Shown: positions 51,478 to 60,923 of the stretch, one piece after another | Position numbering within the stretch: the first letter of the stretch is position 1 | Layout of the letters: each line of letters opens with the position of its first letter | Assembly: GCF_005144715.1 (NCBI RefSeq) | Contig: NZ_SWKR01000002.1 | Location: 1,664,227-1,728,226 of the forward strand | Direction: 5' to 3' | From: Sphingomonas baiyangensis | GTDB lineage: Bacteria > Pseudomonadota > Alphaproteobacteria > Sphingomonadales > Sphingomonadaceae | Length of the DNA: 64,000 bases | Notes under the pieces: model-generated | Told to the model about the DNA's origin: nothing | What the model saw: only the letters and a program-made list of their open reading frames with translations | Databases searched by the model: none | Made by a program: the position numbers and the translations under genes

Positions 51478-53298
51478 TCATTCGGCGGCTGCCAGCGCAT
51501 CCTCGCGCTCGGCGGCCTGGCGGTTCCACATTTCGGCATAGAGGCCATCGCGGCGCAACAGTTCGGCATGGCTGCCCTGCTCGGCGATGCGCCCGGCGTC
51601 GAGCACGACGATGCGATCGGCGTTGACCACCGTCGACAGCCGATGCGCGATGACGATCGAGGTACGGCCACGCTCGATCCGTTCGATCGTCGCCTGGATT
51701 TCGGCTTCGGTACGGCTGTCGAGCGCCGAGGTCGCCTCGTCGAGGATGAGGATCGGCGGATCCTTGAGCAGCGTGCGCGCGATCGCCACGCGCTGCTTCT
51801 CGCCGCCCGAGAGCTTGAGGCCGCGCTCGCCGACACGCGTCTCGTAACCGTCCGGCATTGATTCGATGAAGTCGGCGATCGCCGCGCCCTTCGCCGCCTC
51901 GCCGATCGCCTCGGCGGTCGCGCCTTCGCGGCCATAGGCGATGTTGTAGCCGATCGTCTCGTTGAACAGCACGGTGTCCTGCGGCACGATGCCGATCGCA
52001 GCGCGCAGGCTTGCCTGCTGCACCTGCGCGATATCCTGCCCGTCGATGAGGATGCGGCCGCCCGATACGTCGTAGAAGCGGAACAGCAGCCGCGCGAGCG
52101 TCGACTTGCCCGCGCCCGATGGTCCCACCACCGCCACGGTCGCGCCGGCGGGGATATCGAGGTCGATGCCCTTCAGGATCGGGCGTTCGGGATCATAGCC
52201 GAAGCGCACATTCTCGAACCGCACCGCGCCGCTTCGCACCACCAGCGGCGCGGCGCCGGGCGCGTCGGTCACTTCGGCGGGCGTATCGACCAGATCGAAC
52301 ATCGCGCCCATGTCGAGCACGCCCTGGCGGATCGTGCGATAGACCCAGCCGAGCATGTCGAGCGGGCGGAACAGCTGGCTCAATAGCGTCGAGACGAGCA
52401 CCACGTCGCCCGGCGTGAACTCGCCCGTCGACCAGCCCCACGCCACCAGCGCCATGCCGCCGCCCAGCATCGCGTTGGTGATTGCCGCCTGCCCGATGTT
52501 GAGCCAGGCAAGACTGTTCTCGCTCTTGGTCGCGGCATTGGCATAGGCATGGATCGCGCGGTCGTAGCGCTGCGCCTCGCGCGCCTCGGCGTTGAAATAT
52601 TTCACCGTCTCGAAGTTGAGCAGCGAATCGACCGCGTGCGCGACCGCGCCGGTATCGAGATCGTTCATCGCCTCGCGCAGCTTCTGCCGCCAGTCGGTGA
52701 CGACGCGCGTAAACCAGATATAGACGACCACCATCGCCAGCGTGCCCGCCACCAGCCACATGCCGAAGCGCGTGCCGAAGATGTGCAGCACCAGCGCGAG
52801 CTCGAGGATCGTCGGCGCGATGTTGAACAGCAGGAAGTAGAGCATCGTATCGATGCTCTTGGTGCCGCGCTCGACTACCTTGGTGACGGCGCCAGTTCGC
52901 CGCTCCAGATGAAAACGCAGCGACAATTGGTGGAGATGGCGGAACACCGTGGCCGCCAGCCGCCGCGTCGCTTCCTGCCCGACACGCTCGAACACCGCGT
53001 TGCGCAGATTGTCGAACACCACCGTGCCCAGCCGCGCTGCCGCATAGCCGATGACGAGCAGCAGCACGAGCGTGGCGAGCGAACGGTCGCCCGAGGCCAT
53101 GCGATCGACCGCGCCCTGCAATGCGAAAGGTGCGCCGTAGACCTGCACCAGCTTGGAGGCGAGCACGAAGCCCATTGCCGCCACGATCCGCGCCTTCAAC
53201 GCCGGGGCATCGGCAGGCCACAGATAGGGCAGGAAACGCCGCATTGTCGGCCAGACCGGCCGTTCGATACTGTTGCTGGTGAAGTCGGTGGGCGGCAT
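51478..53298 (-). CDS. Atm1-type ABC exporter
   Basis: A 606-residue half-transporter. Six membrane helices (about 35-320) form a type IV exporter domain including the Atm1-like YFNAEAREAQRYD; the nucleotide domain has Walker A GPSGAGKST (about 395), the Q-loop, signature LSGGEKQR and Walker B ILILDEATSALD. Bacterial and mitochondrial Atm1 proteins export glutathione-linked sulfur or metal species. The overall match to NaAtm1 of sphingomonads is strong. It leads the hydrolase gene. Confidence 0.92.
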   Translation of the reverse strand: MPPTDFTSNSIERPVWPTMRRFLPYLWPADAPALKARIVAAMGFVLASKLVQVYGAPFALQGAVDRMASGDRSLATLVLLLVIGYAAARLGTVVFDNLRNAVFERVGQEATRRLAATVFRHLHQLSLRFHLERRTGAVTKVVERGTKSIDTMLYFLLFNIAPTILELALVLHIFGTRFGMWLVAGTLAMVVVYIWFTRVVTDWRQKLREAMNDLDTGAVAHAVDSLLNFETVKYFNAEAREAQRYDRAIHAYANAATKSENSLAWLNIGQAAITNAMLGGGMALVAWGWSTGEFTPGDVVLVSTLLSQLFRPLDMLGWVYRTIRQGVLDMGAMFDLVDTPAEVTDAPGAAPLVVRSGAVRFENVRFGYDPERPILKGIDLDIPAGATVAVVGPSGAGKSTLARLLFRFYDVSGGRILIDGQDIAQVQQASLRAAIGIVPQDTVLFNETIGYNIAYGREGATAEAIGEAAKGAAIADFIESMPDGYETRVGERGLKLSGGEKQRVAIARTLLKDPPILILDEATSALDSRTEAEIQATIERIERGRTSIVIAHRLSTVVNADRIVVLDAGRIAEQGSHAELLRRDGLYAEMWNRQAAEREDALAAAE

Positions 53299-53358
53299 GT
53301 GCTCAGCAGATGGGGGACGCGGGCGATCGATGCAACGCGAACGTTTCGTCGCAAATCC

Positions 53359-53383
53359 GGAACCTGACTCACGGTTCGTCGAT
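53359..53383 (+). promoter_or_regulatory. EcfG-like promoter, one base off
   Basis: GGAACC, 15 bases, then CGAT (consensus CGTT), 25 bases before the start of the 76-residue gene. Weaker than the two exact copies in this window. Confidence 0.4.
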
Positions 53384-53408
53384 TTAACCCTTGACCGGGA
53401 GAAATCGA

Positions 53409-53639
53409 ATGGAACCGCTTTTCTACGTCATCGCGATCATGGGCTGCGGCGATTCGGCCGTGGCATGCCAGGAAGCGCGCGTGGAGCCTGTCCGCTACGA
53501 AAGCGCGGCACAGTGCCAGGCAGCGATGCTGCCGGCGCTCGAGCGCAACGCCGATCTTTCGTTCCCGGTCATTACCGCGGCCTGCCAGTCGCGCAACCAG
53601 TTCATGGCGCGCGCCGACAAGGCTAGCCCCGCCGGCTGA
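53409..53639 (+). CDS. Small Cys-containing hypothetical protein
   Basis: A 76-residue protein. It begins MEPLFYVIAIMGCGD, a short hydrophobic stretch too brief for a normal signal peptide. Four Cys at about 13, 20, 37 and 59 could form two disulfides, which suggests an exported or envelope location. I do not recognise the family. GGGAG lies eight bases before the ATG, and an EcfG-like promoter precedes it. It converges on the DUF389 gene two bases later. Confidence 0.68.
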   Translation: MEPLFYVIAIMGCGDSAVACQEARVEPVRYESAAQCQAAMLPALERNADLSFPVITAACQSRNQFMARADKASPAG

Positions 53640-53641
53640 CG

Positions 53642-55144
53642 TCAGCCCTCGGGCGCGACCGCGAGTGGTGCGGACCAGTTGAGCGCCACGCCACCGGCGT
53701 TTCCGCCCGCCTCGACACGCGCGGGCACACCGGCATCGGACAATGCGGCGACGACCGCCTCGGCGGCAGCCGACGCGCCGGTGGCGACCACTGGCGTGCC
53801 CGTCCGCTGTGCCGCCCATGCGGCCAACGACAATGCCTCGCGACCCGCGGGCGTCGGCGCGTCACCCTCGAACGCGATCGTCGGCAGCGGCGCAGCAGGC
53901 GGAATGAGTTCCACCCGCCATCCCGCTATCTGCGCGCTCACGCGCTGTTCGAGGACGCGATAGGCAGCGAGGCCCGCACCCGGAAGCGGTTGCGCACGCA
54001 CAACGGCGCGGCGTTCGTCGCGATCGATTGCGATCGCGCTGCGCGGTACTCCCGCCACGAGCGCCAATTGCTCGGCCAGACGGGTAGCGGCGCGATCGGC
54101 GGCGTTGGGGCCGGCCTGGGCGTTGGCGATCTGCGCGGCCTCGGCCTGCGATCCGGCCTCGACGCGATACTGTTCGATCGCGACATCGACAGCCCGATCG
54201 GTGCGCTCGCGCAGGATCTGGCTGGTGACCGTCTCGGCATCGGGATGGAAGCTGGGCGTCAGCACCGTCGCGGTAACGCGGATGGGATCGCGCTCATAGT
54301 CGATCTCAAGCTGGCTGACGCGTGCTTCGTCGCCGAATTCGGCGGCCATCACCTCGCGCGCCTGGCGCGAGAAGATCGATTCCCACGCGATCTGGCGCAG
54401 CGCCACCGCCAGCGGCGCGGCGAGCGCCACGAGCACGCCGATCACGACGATCGTCTGATAGAGCGTATGCTGCGGCGACAGGTGCGATCCGAAACCATAG
54501 AGCCGCGCGACGACGGCGGCGGCGACGGCGATCGTCATGAGGTTGGTGAAGAACAACAGCAGCGATCCGCCGAAGACTGTCCAGTTGGCGGTCGCGAGGC
54601 CGAAGCCCACAACCGCGAGCGGCGGCATCAGCGCGGTGGCGATGGCGACGCCCACCACGGTGCCCTCGCGGCCACGCACCATCGCATAGGCGCCCGCCAG
54701 CGCCGAGAACAATGCGACCATCAGGTCGAACAGATTGGGGCGCGTGCGCGCGGCGATCTCGGTCGTCACGTTCTGGATCGGCGACAACAGCACGATCGCG
54801 CCGGTGAAGCCGACGGCGAGCAGCACGCCAAGCGCCAGCGCGAGCGACGCCGCGCGGATCTCGGGCCAGTCGAATGTCGCAAGACCGAAGCCCAAGCCGA
54901 TGATCGGCCCCATCAGCGGCGAGATGAGCATCGCGCCGATCACCACCGCCGGCGACGACAGGAGCAGGCCCAGCACCGCGATGCCCGCCGACATGAGCGT
55001 CATGAAGGCGTAGCGCCCGCTCCACGGCGTCTCGGCGCGCACGCGATCGACGACGCGGACGTGATCGACGCTGGCGACCACCTGGTCGCGCCACCAGACG
55101 GCAATGGGGTTGGTGGCGCCGATGCCGAGCGTTGGCTGGTTCAT
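53642..55144 (-). CDS. DUF389 family membrane protein
   Basis: A 500-residue protein with about seven to nine N-terminal membrane helices (about 45-260) containing SSPAVVIGAMLISPLMGPI, the DUF389 (TIGR00341-like) core, and GVAIATALMPPLAVVGFG. The C-terminal 230 residues are soluble and Ala-rich, with two BON- or OmpA-like beta/alpha segments (for example WRVELIPPAAPLPTIAFEGD). Function unknown. I use ATG 55144; an earlier ATG overlaps the divergent TPR gene. Confidence 0.83.
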   Translation of the reverse strand: MNQPTLGIGATNPIAVWWRDQVVASVDHVRVVDRVRAETPWSGRYAFMTLMSAGIAVLGLLLSSPAVVIGAMLISPLMGPIIGLGFGLATFDWPEIRAASLALALGVLLAVGFTGAIVLLSPIQNVTTEIAARTRPNLFDLMVALFSALAGAYAMVRGREGTVVGVAIATALMPPLAVVGFGLATANWTVFGGSLLLFFTNLMTIAVAAAVVARLYGFGSHLSPQHTLYQTIVVIGVLVALAAPLAVALRQIAWESIFSRQAREVMAAEFGDEARVSQLEIDYERDPIRVTATVLTPSFHPDAETVTSQILRERTDRAVDVAIEQYRVEAGSQAEAAQIANAQAGPNAADRAATRLAEQLALVAGVPRSAIAIDRDERRAVVRAQPLPGAGLAAYRVLEQRVSAQIAGWRVELIPPAAPLPTIAFEGDAPTPAGREALSLAAWAAQRTGTPVVATGASAAAEAVVAALSDAGVPARVEAGGNAGGVALNWSAPLAVAPEG

Positions 55145-55205
55145 GCGCTTCGGGTAGGGCGTTTTGCGATGGCGCGCAAACCACGGCGCGCCTAGTCTCG
55201 TCGCC

Positions 55206-56969
55206 ATGCACCAACGCGCGCTGGAACTGTTGCGGGCGGGCCGCGCCGATGCCGCCGAGGCTGTCCTCGCCGCAATGCCCGACGATGCCGATACGCTGCA
55301 CCTGCGCGGCCTCGCCGCACGTCAGCGGGGCGATGCGCCGGCAGCGATCGCCTTCTACCGCCGGTCGCTCGCACTGGCGCCGGCGCAGCCGCATGTGCGC
55401 GGCAATCTGGCGAACGTGCTGCTCGCCGATGGTCAGCACGGTGCCGCCATCGCCGAATATCGCGCCGCACTCGCGCTAGCGCCCGATCACGGCGACGCGC
55501 GCGTCAATCTGGGACTGGCGCTGCTTGCCGATGACGATCCGGCAACGGCACTCATCGAGCTAGAAGCCGCGACCGCCGCACTGCCGCAGGATGCGCGCGC
55601 TTGGGCCGGCCTGGGGCGTGCTCTGCGCGCGGTTGATCGGCTCGACGAGGCCATCGCCGCCTTCGCGCGCTCGCTCGCGATCCGGCCCGATCATGTCGCG
55701 ACGCTGCACAATCTGGCCGCGGCGCTGCGCATGTCAGGCGATCCGACGCGCGCCGCCGCGCTGCTCGAACGCTGCATCGCACTCGATGGCGCGGCGGCGG
55801 ACAGCCACTATCTGCTTGGCAATTGCCGCCAGGATCTGGGCGCGGTCGACGACGCAGCCGCTGCCTATCGTGCCGCCATTCGCGCGCACCCCACCCACCG
55901 CGCGGCGCATGATTCGCTCAATCGGCTGCTGTGGGACCACGGGCGCACAAGCGAATATCTCGCAAGCTATGGCGCGGCGCTGGCGCGCGACCCCAATGAT
56001 GCAGGGTTGCTCGCCGATCTCGGCCAGCGCCTCAATCTCGGCGGGCGCACGGCGGATACGATCGCGCTGCTTGGCGACGCGGTGGCGCGGGGAATCTCCG
56101 ACAGCGAGGTGCGCCACCGGCTCGGCCAGGCGTTGTGCGCCGAGGGACGCACCGCCGAAGGGCTGGCGCAGCTCGATGCCGCCGCCATCCACCCTGCCCG
56201 CCTCGATGCGGCGCGCGCACGCATCGCTGCCGGCGACGGTAAGGGCGCGCTGGCAAGCCTCGAACCGGTACTGGCCGCCTGCCCCGACGACAGCCAAGCG
56301 ATCGGCTATGCGATGCTTGGCTGGCGCCTGACCGGCGATCGTCGCGCCGACCTGTTCGACGGCCGCGCGCAGGTGTGCGACTTTGCGCTCGAGCCCGCGC
56401 CGGCATGGGGCGGCGTGGCGGCGTTCAACGCCCGCCTCGAAACGGTGCTCGCCCGGCTGCACCGCGCCGAGCAGCATCCGCTCGAACAGACGCTACGCGG
56501 CGGCACGCAGACGATGGGCGACCTGTTCGCCGATCCCGCGCCCGAGATCGCCGAGATACGCCGGCTGATCGAGGCCGCGGTCGCCCGCTACATCGCCGAC
56601 CTGCCCGACGATCCCGATCATCCGCTGCTGCGCCGCAAGGCTAGCGGCTTCGGCTTCGCCGGCTCCTGGTCGGTGCGGCTGGCGGCGCAGGGCTTCCATC
56701 TCGACCATGTGCATTCGGAAGGATGGATCAGCTCGGTCTATTATGTCGCGCTGCCGCCCTCGGTCGCGGCGAGGACCGGCGATAGGGGCTGGCTGCGGCT
56801 CGGCCATTCGGGGCTGCTGCCGCCCGGTATCGAGCCCGAGCCGCTGCTCGTCCGCCCGGCAGTGGGCAAGCTCGTGCTCTTTCCCTCGTACCTCTACCAC
56901 GGCACGATCCCGTTCGACGATGCCGGCGCCACGCGCACCACCATCGCCTTCGACATCGTGCCGCAATAG
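55206..56969 (+). CDS. TPR protein with 2-oxoglutarate/Fe(II) oxygenase domain
   Basis: A 587-residue fusion. The first 380 residues are about ten TPR units (for example AIAFYRRSLALAPAQPHVRGN and AIAEYRAALALAPDHGDARVN, each quoted here by their first part). The last 200 residues form a 2-oxoglutarate-dependent oxygenase of the prolyl-hydroxylase-like family: the HxD pair is HLD in GFHLDHVHSEGW, with the distal His in PSYLYHGTIPF and Arg shortly after. It may hydroxylate a protein bound by the TPRs; target unknown. It is divergent from the DUF389 gene. Confidence 0.82.
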   Translation: MHQRALELLRAGRADAAEAVLAAMPDDADTLHLRGLAARQRGDAPAAIAFYRRSLALAPAQPHVRGNLANVLLADGQHGAAIAEYRAALALAPDHGDARVNLGLALLADDDPATALIELEAATAALPQDARAWAGLGRALRAVDRLDEAIAAFARSLAIRPDHVATLHNLAAALRMSGDPTRAAALLERCIALDGAAADSHYLLGNCRQDLGAVDDAAAAYRAAIRAHPTHRAAHDSLNRLLWDHGRTSEYLASYGAALARDPNDAGLLADLGQRLNLGGRTADTIALLGDAVARGISDSEVRHRLGQALCAEGRTAEGLAQLDAAAIHPARLDAARARIAAGDGKGALASLEPVLAACPDDSQAIGYAMLGWRLTGDRRADLFDGRAQVCDFALEPAPAWGGVAAFNARLETVLARLHRAEQHPLEQTLRGGTQTMGDLFADPAPEIAEIRRLIEAAVARYIADLPDDPDHPLLRRKASGFGFAGSWSVRLAAQGFHLDHVHSEGWISSVYYVALPPSVAARTGDRGWLRLGHSGLLPPGIEPEPLLVRPAVGKLVLFPSYLYHGTIPFDDAGATRTTIAFDIVPQ

Positions 56970-56988
56970 GGAAGATTGTTAGTGGTGC

Positions 56989-57067
56989 GGTGCCGGCCCG
57001 CTACCCCACCCGGCCACCCACCAGGATATACTGTATGGGCGGTCGGGTGGGGGAGCGGGCCGGCACC
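56989..57067. repeat. 31-bp inverted repeat between convergent genes
   Basis: Two 31-base arms (56989-57019 and 57037-57067) match with three mismatches around a 17-base AT-richer loop. The arms begin GGTGCCGGCCCGCT. This stem is three times longer than a normal terminator and lies between the TPR/oxygenase gene and the TonB receptor gene. It may be a remnant of a small mobile repeat now serving as terminator. Confidence 0.75.
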
Positions 57068-57100
57068 GACTCGATCCGCAAAGCGGATCGCCAAAGCCAC

Positions 57101-60076
57101 TCAGAACTTCATCGTCGCCCCCATGAAGAAGCGGATGCCCAGCGGATCATAGGTGCTGGGGAAGGTGTTGAGCTGCTCCTGCGAGCTGCCGATCAGCGTC
57201 TGCTCGTTGTCGGTCAGGTTGATGACGCCGCCGAACAGCGTCAGCGGTTCGAGGTCGATGCTGCCCGTCAGATCGAAATAATGTTCGGGCGGAATGACCG
57301 GCTGGAACAGGTCGGCCGCACTCAGCACCCCGCGCGTCACGCGGTCGTCGGTCACTTCGCCGATGTAGCGGTAGCGCAGGCTGATCGTGAACCGATCGAT
57401 ATCGAGCGTCGCGCGCGCGGTGCCCTTCCATTCGGGCAGCGGCTCGCCGCAGGTCAGGCCATAGGCGCCGGCGCATTCGTTGGTGAGATCGGGGATCGCC
57501 GCCACGGGATTGCGATCGAAGCGGTTGAGCCAGCTCAGCGATCCCGCCAGCGCCAGCCGCGTATCGCCACCCAGGTCCATCACATAGCTGATGCCCGCAT
57601 CGATGCCGTCGGTGCGGATCGCGCCGATATTGTCGAACGGCGCATTGATGCCGCCGGGCACGCCGATGGTGCCATCGGGCAGGCGATCGATCGCCTGGCA
57701 GGTGGGGTCGCTGGCGTTCTGGAAGATCGAGTAGCAGAGGTTGAGAATGCTATCGAGCGGGGCGCGGAAGATCGCGTCCTTGATGTCGATATTATAGTAA
57801 TCGAGCGTCAGGCTGAGGCGCCGGGCGGGCTGGAACACCGCGCCCAGCGTATAGGTGTCGGTCGTTTCCTCCTGAAGGTCGGGATTGCCGCCGACGATGC
57901 CGCGCAGCTGGAAATTGGGCTGGATGCCGGTATTGCCCACCGCCGCGTCGGGCACGCCGGTCGCGATGCACAGGTCGCGGATCACCGCGTTTGCCGCCGC
58001 CGAGGCGAGCGCGCACGGATCGGTCGCGGCTTCCGAGATCGCCGATTGCGCGCGGAACAGCTCGTCGACGCTGGGGGCACGCACCGCGCGCTGATACTGG
58101 CCGCGGATCATCAGTGCGGGCACGATCTGCCACGTCGCGCCGCCGCCATAGGTCCACACGCCCCCGACATTGTCGAGCGAATAGTCCGAATAGCGGAAGG
58201 CGCCGTTCAGTTCGAAGCCGCGGAACAGCGGCACGCGGACTTCGCCGAAGATCTCCTTCACATTGTAGCCGCCGCCCGAGATGACGCCGACATCGCCGAC
58301 GCCGCCCTGCGAGGGGATGAAGAACGCCTCGACATCGCGCCATTCGGCGCCCAGCGCGAAGCCCACGGGGCCGGCGGGCAGGCGGAACAGATTGCCCGTC
58401 ACCACGCCGGAGACGACCTGCATCTCGGCTTCCTGGCTGCTCGTGGTGCGCCCGGTGATGAAGTCGATGCCCGCTGCCGAAATGTTGGGGCCGAAGATGT
58501 TGAGCGGCACGCAGCCGTTCGACTGGTTCTCACACACCAGCTCGCCGCCATTGGCGACGCTGGCGAAGGGGAACGGGCTGGTGGCGCCGGTGCCCGGATT
58601 GCGGAACACCGTGGTCACACCCTGCGTGAACGCCGATTGCAGGATCACGCCTTCGGAGGTCTGCGAGTTGCTCGTCTTGGCGAACGAATAATAGGCGTCG
58701 AACTTGAGGTCGGTCAGCGCCGTTTCGCTCGCCGAGCCGATATCGCCGCGCACACCGCCGACCAGCCGATAGGCGTTGCGCTGGTAGCGTGTACTGCGCA
58801 CCCCGCCCTCTTCTATGCGGCGGCCGATGCTGAGATTGGTGAAGCCGTCGTTGCGCGTCGCGACATTGGTTTCGGTCTGGTCAAGTGCGCGCAGCAGGTC
58901 CTGCACGCCCGGCGTCAGGAAGGGGCTGTTGACCTGGAAGCGGTAGCTGCCGCCCACCGGCGTGGCGGCGAACTGCGTATCGACGATGTTGTTGGTGTAG
59001 ATGCCGTCGAAATAGGCTTCGATCCCATCGGTCACTTCGTACTTGGCCATGCCGCCCAGGATGCGGCGTTCCTGCGGCAATTGCAGGTAATTGTCGGGAT
59101 TGAAGTTGTAGCGATCGCCCGGCACGACGAAGCGGCTCACTTGGCGGCCCGTATCGTCGAACTTGAAGCCGTTGGCGTCGATGCCCGTCAGGCCCAGCGC
59201 GCCGAGCGCCGCCTGCACCTGCGGCCGCGCGGCAAGCTGCGCGCCCAGCGGCAGCCCGGCGAAGCGGCCATTGGGGATGCCCGCCGATCCGCCGCACGCC
59301 AGTGCCGGCACGCCGCCGACGCGCGTGTCCTCGAGGAAGCATTGCGACTGGTCGCGCTGGTCGGCAAAGGCCGGCTGGCGATCGAAATAGTTGAAATAGA
59401 GCGTCACGTTGCCGCGATTGTCGGCGAGGTTAGCGCCCCAGATCAGATCGAGGTTGAACTTGGCGGCGTCGCCGCGTCCGGTGATGTCATATTGCGCGGT
59501 GGCCTCGAGCCCGTCGAAATCGTCGCGCAGGATGAAGTTGACGACGCCGCTGACCGCGTCGGACCCGTACACCGCCGAGGAGCCGCCCGTCACCAGCTCG
59601 ACGCGATCGACGAGCGCCGTCGGAATGGTGTTGAGATCGCTCACCTGCCGCGCGTCGAAGAAGATGTAGCGGCGGCCGTTGACGAGCACGAGGTTGCGCT
59701 GCTCGCCAAGCCCGCGAAGATTGACCGTGGCGACGCCGCTGCTCTCGTTGTTGGTGAAGCCCGATTCGCCGGGCACGACCTGCGGCAGCGTGTTGAGCAG
59801 ATTCTCGGCGGTCGCCGAACTGGTGAGCGTGAACTCCTCCGAACTGACCTGGGCGATGGGGTTGGGTGCGGTGAGCGAGGGGCTGGCGATGCGCGATCCG
59901 GTGACGACGATCGCTTCCTGTGGTGCGTCGTCCTCCTCGTCCTCCTCGTCCTCCTGCGCCGTCGAGGGTGGCAGCTGCTGGGCATAGGCGGGTGCGGCAA
60001 GCATAGCCGCCAGCATTGCGGAAGCCGCACCGGCGGCGAGCGAGCTGCGATACTGCGCGAAGCGATTGGTCTTCAT
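57101..60076 (-). CDS. TonB-dependent receptor
   Basis: A 991-residue outer membrane receptor. A signal peptide (about 1-33, LAAPAYAQ) is followed by an acidic run (EDEEDEEDDAPQEA) and the plug domain (EAIVVTGSRI, about 56; VNLRGLGEQRNLVLVNGRR; GSSAVYGSDAVSGVVNFILR). The beta-barrel fills the rest and ends FFMGATMKF, with the terminal Phe. It belongs to the large sphingomonad receptor class with AP-like repeats; substrate unknown. ATG 60076 has the best spacing from GGGGAG. A divergent marR gene is 313 bases away. Confidence 0.9.
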   Translation of the reverse strand: MKTNRFAQYRSSLAAGAASAMLAAMLAAPAYAQQLPPSTAQEDEEDEEDDAPQEAIVVTGSRIASPSLTAPNPIAQVSSEEFTLTSSATAENLLNTLPQVVPGESGFTNNESSGVATVNLRGLGEQRNLVLVNGRRYIFFDARQVSDLNTIPTALVDRVELVTGGSSAVYGSDAVSGVVNFILRDDFDGLEATAQYDITGRGDAAKFNLDLIWGANLADNRGNVTLYFNYFDRQPAFADQRDQSQCFLEDTRVGGVPALACGGSAGIPNGRFAGLPLGAQLAARPQVQAALGALGLTGIDANGFKFDDTGRQVSRFVVPGDRYNFNPDNYLQLPQERRILGGMAKYEVTDGIEAYFDGIYTNNIVDTQFAATPVGGSYRFQVNSPFLTPGVQDLLRALDQTETNVATRNDGFTNLSIGRRIEEGGVRSTRYQRNAYRLVGGVRGDIGSASETALTDLKFDAYYSFAKTSNSQTSEGVILQSAFTQGVTTVFRNPGTGATSPFPFASVANGGELVCENQSNGCVPLNIFGPNISAAGIDFITGRTTSSQEAEMQVVSGVVTGNLFRLPAGPVGFALGAEWRDVEAFFIPSQGGVGDVGVISGGGYNVKEIFGEVRVPLFRGFELNGAFRYSDYSLDNVGGVWTYGGGATWQIVPALMIRGQYQRAVRAPSVDELFRAQSAISEAATDPCALASAAANAVIRDLCIATGVPDAAVGNTGIQPNFQLRGIVGGNPDLQEETTDTYTLGAVFQPARRLSLTLDYYNIDIKDAIFRAPLDSILNLCYSIFQNASDPTCQAIDRLPDGTIGVPGGINAPFDNIGAIRTDGIDAGISYVMDLGGDTRLALAGSLSWLNRFDRNPVAAIPDLTNECAGAYGLTCGEPLPEWKGTARATLDIDRFTISLRYRYIGEVTDDRVTRGVLSAADLFQPVIPPEHYFDLTGSIDLEPLTLFGGVINLTDNEQTLIGSSQEQLNTFPSTYDPLGIRFFMGATMKF

Positions 60077-60268
60077 CGTCATTCTCCCCCCTGATGGGAA
60101 CAGTGAGCCATGTCCTCCTGACGCACGATCCATGCACCGCTGCGGCGCGGCGCGGATCAGGGCTGGCGCGACCGGCCGCGCACTGGCCCGGTAACGAACG
60201 CGCGGCGGTGCACCTGCCGAGATTCCGTTCGCCGTCCGGCCGGCCGATGCCGGTCCGAACATCCTTTA

Positions 60269-60296
60269 GGTATAAACTTTCGTCATTTGCACGCAA
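60269..60296 (-). promoter_or_regulatory. Housekeeping-type promoter for the TonB receptor
   Basis: TTGCGT and TATACC on the minus strand are 16 bases apart, giving a start near 60262 and a leader of about 185 bases. The 313-base gap to marR also holds an AT-rich patch (60300-60320) and a direct repeat TTGCGAC (60328 and 60341) that could be an operator. No gene is seen in the gap. Confidence 0.45.
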
Positions 60297-60389
60297 GCGA
60301 ATTGTTTAAGTTTAAAATTGGTTGCAGTTGCGACCGGTTGTTGCGACGCAGCAAGATGCTAAAGGATTGAAGTATTTTCGACCGCCGCT

Positions 60390-60923
60390 ATGGCTGTGGC
60401 GATGCAGAGTTCAACCGCCGCCACGCTGGTGATCGACACCGCGAGCGACCTTCCCGAAAAGCATGACGGCGCCACCTCCGAGCCGCAGGCGGTGCGCCTG
60501 TGGCTGCGCCTGCTCACCTGTTCGATGACGATCGAGAAGCGCGTGCGCCGCCGGCTTGCCGACGAGTTCGACACGACGCTGCCGCGTTTCGACGTACTGG
60601 CTGCGCTCGATCGCAGCCCCGAGGGTATGAGGATGGGTGCGCTGTCGCAGGCATTGCTCGTCTCGGGCGGCAACCTGACCGCGCTCGTCCGTCAGATCGA
60701 GGCGCAGGGCCATGCCGCAATGCGCCGCGACCCCGCCGACCGGCGATCGTGGATCGTCACCATCACGCCTGCGGGCCGCGCGCATTTCCGTGCCGTCGCC
60801 GCCGAGCATCACCACTGGGTCGGTGCGATGTTCGCCGGGCTGAGCGCCGAACATGCCGACCAGCTCTATGCGCTGCTCGCCGAACTGAAGGCGTCGATCG
60901 CCGCCGATGGAGCGCGCGGCTGA
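60390..60923 (+). CDS. MarR family transcriptional regulator
   Basis: A 177-residue winged-helix regulator. The DNA-binding part has LPRFDVLAALDRSPEGMRMGALSQALLVSGGNLTALVRQIEAQG, here marked by LPRFDVLAALDRSP and the recognition helix SGGNLTALVRQIE; the wing carries RRDPADRRSWIV, a MarR hallmark (D-x-R-D/S). It likely controls itself, the coupled CDGSH-cupin gene, and perhaps the divergent TonB receptor. Ligand unknown. Its stop overlaps the next start (TGATG). Confidence 0.9.
   Translation: MAVAMQSSTAATLVIDTASDLPEKHDGATSEPQAVRLWLRLLTCSMTIEKRVRRRLADEFDTTLPRFDVLAALDRSPEGMRMGALSQALLVSGGNLTALVRQIEAQGHAAMRRDPADRRSWIVTITPAGRAHFRAVAAEHHHWVGAMFAGLSAEHADQLYALLAELKASIAADGARG

Noticed and set aside
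56990..60094. A 1034-codon open frame on the plus strand
   Set aside because: It is an exact antisense shadow of the TonB receptor gene, with His/Arg/Gly/Ala composition typical of the reverse strand of GC-rich codons and no recognisable domain.
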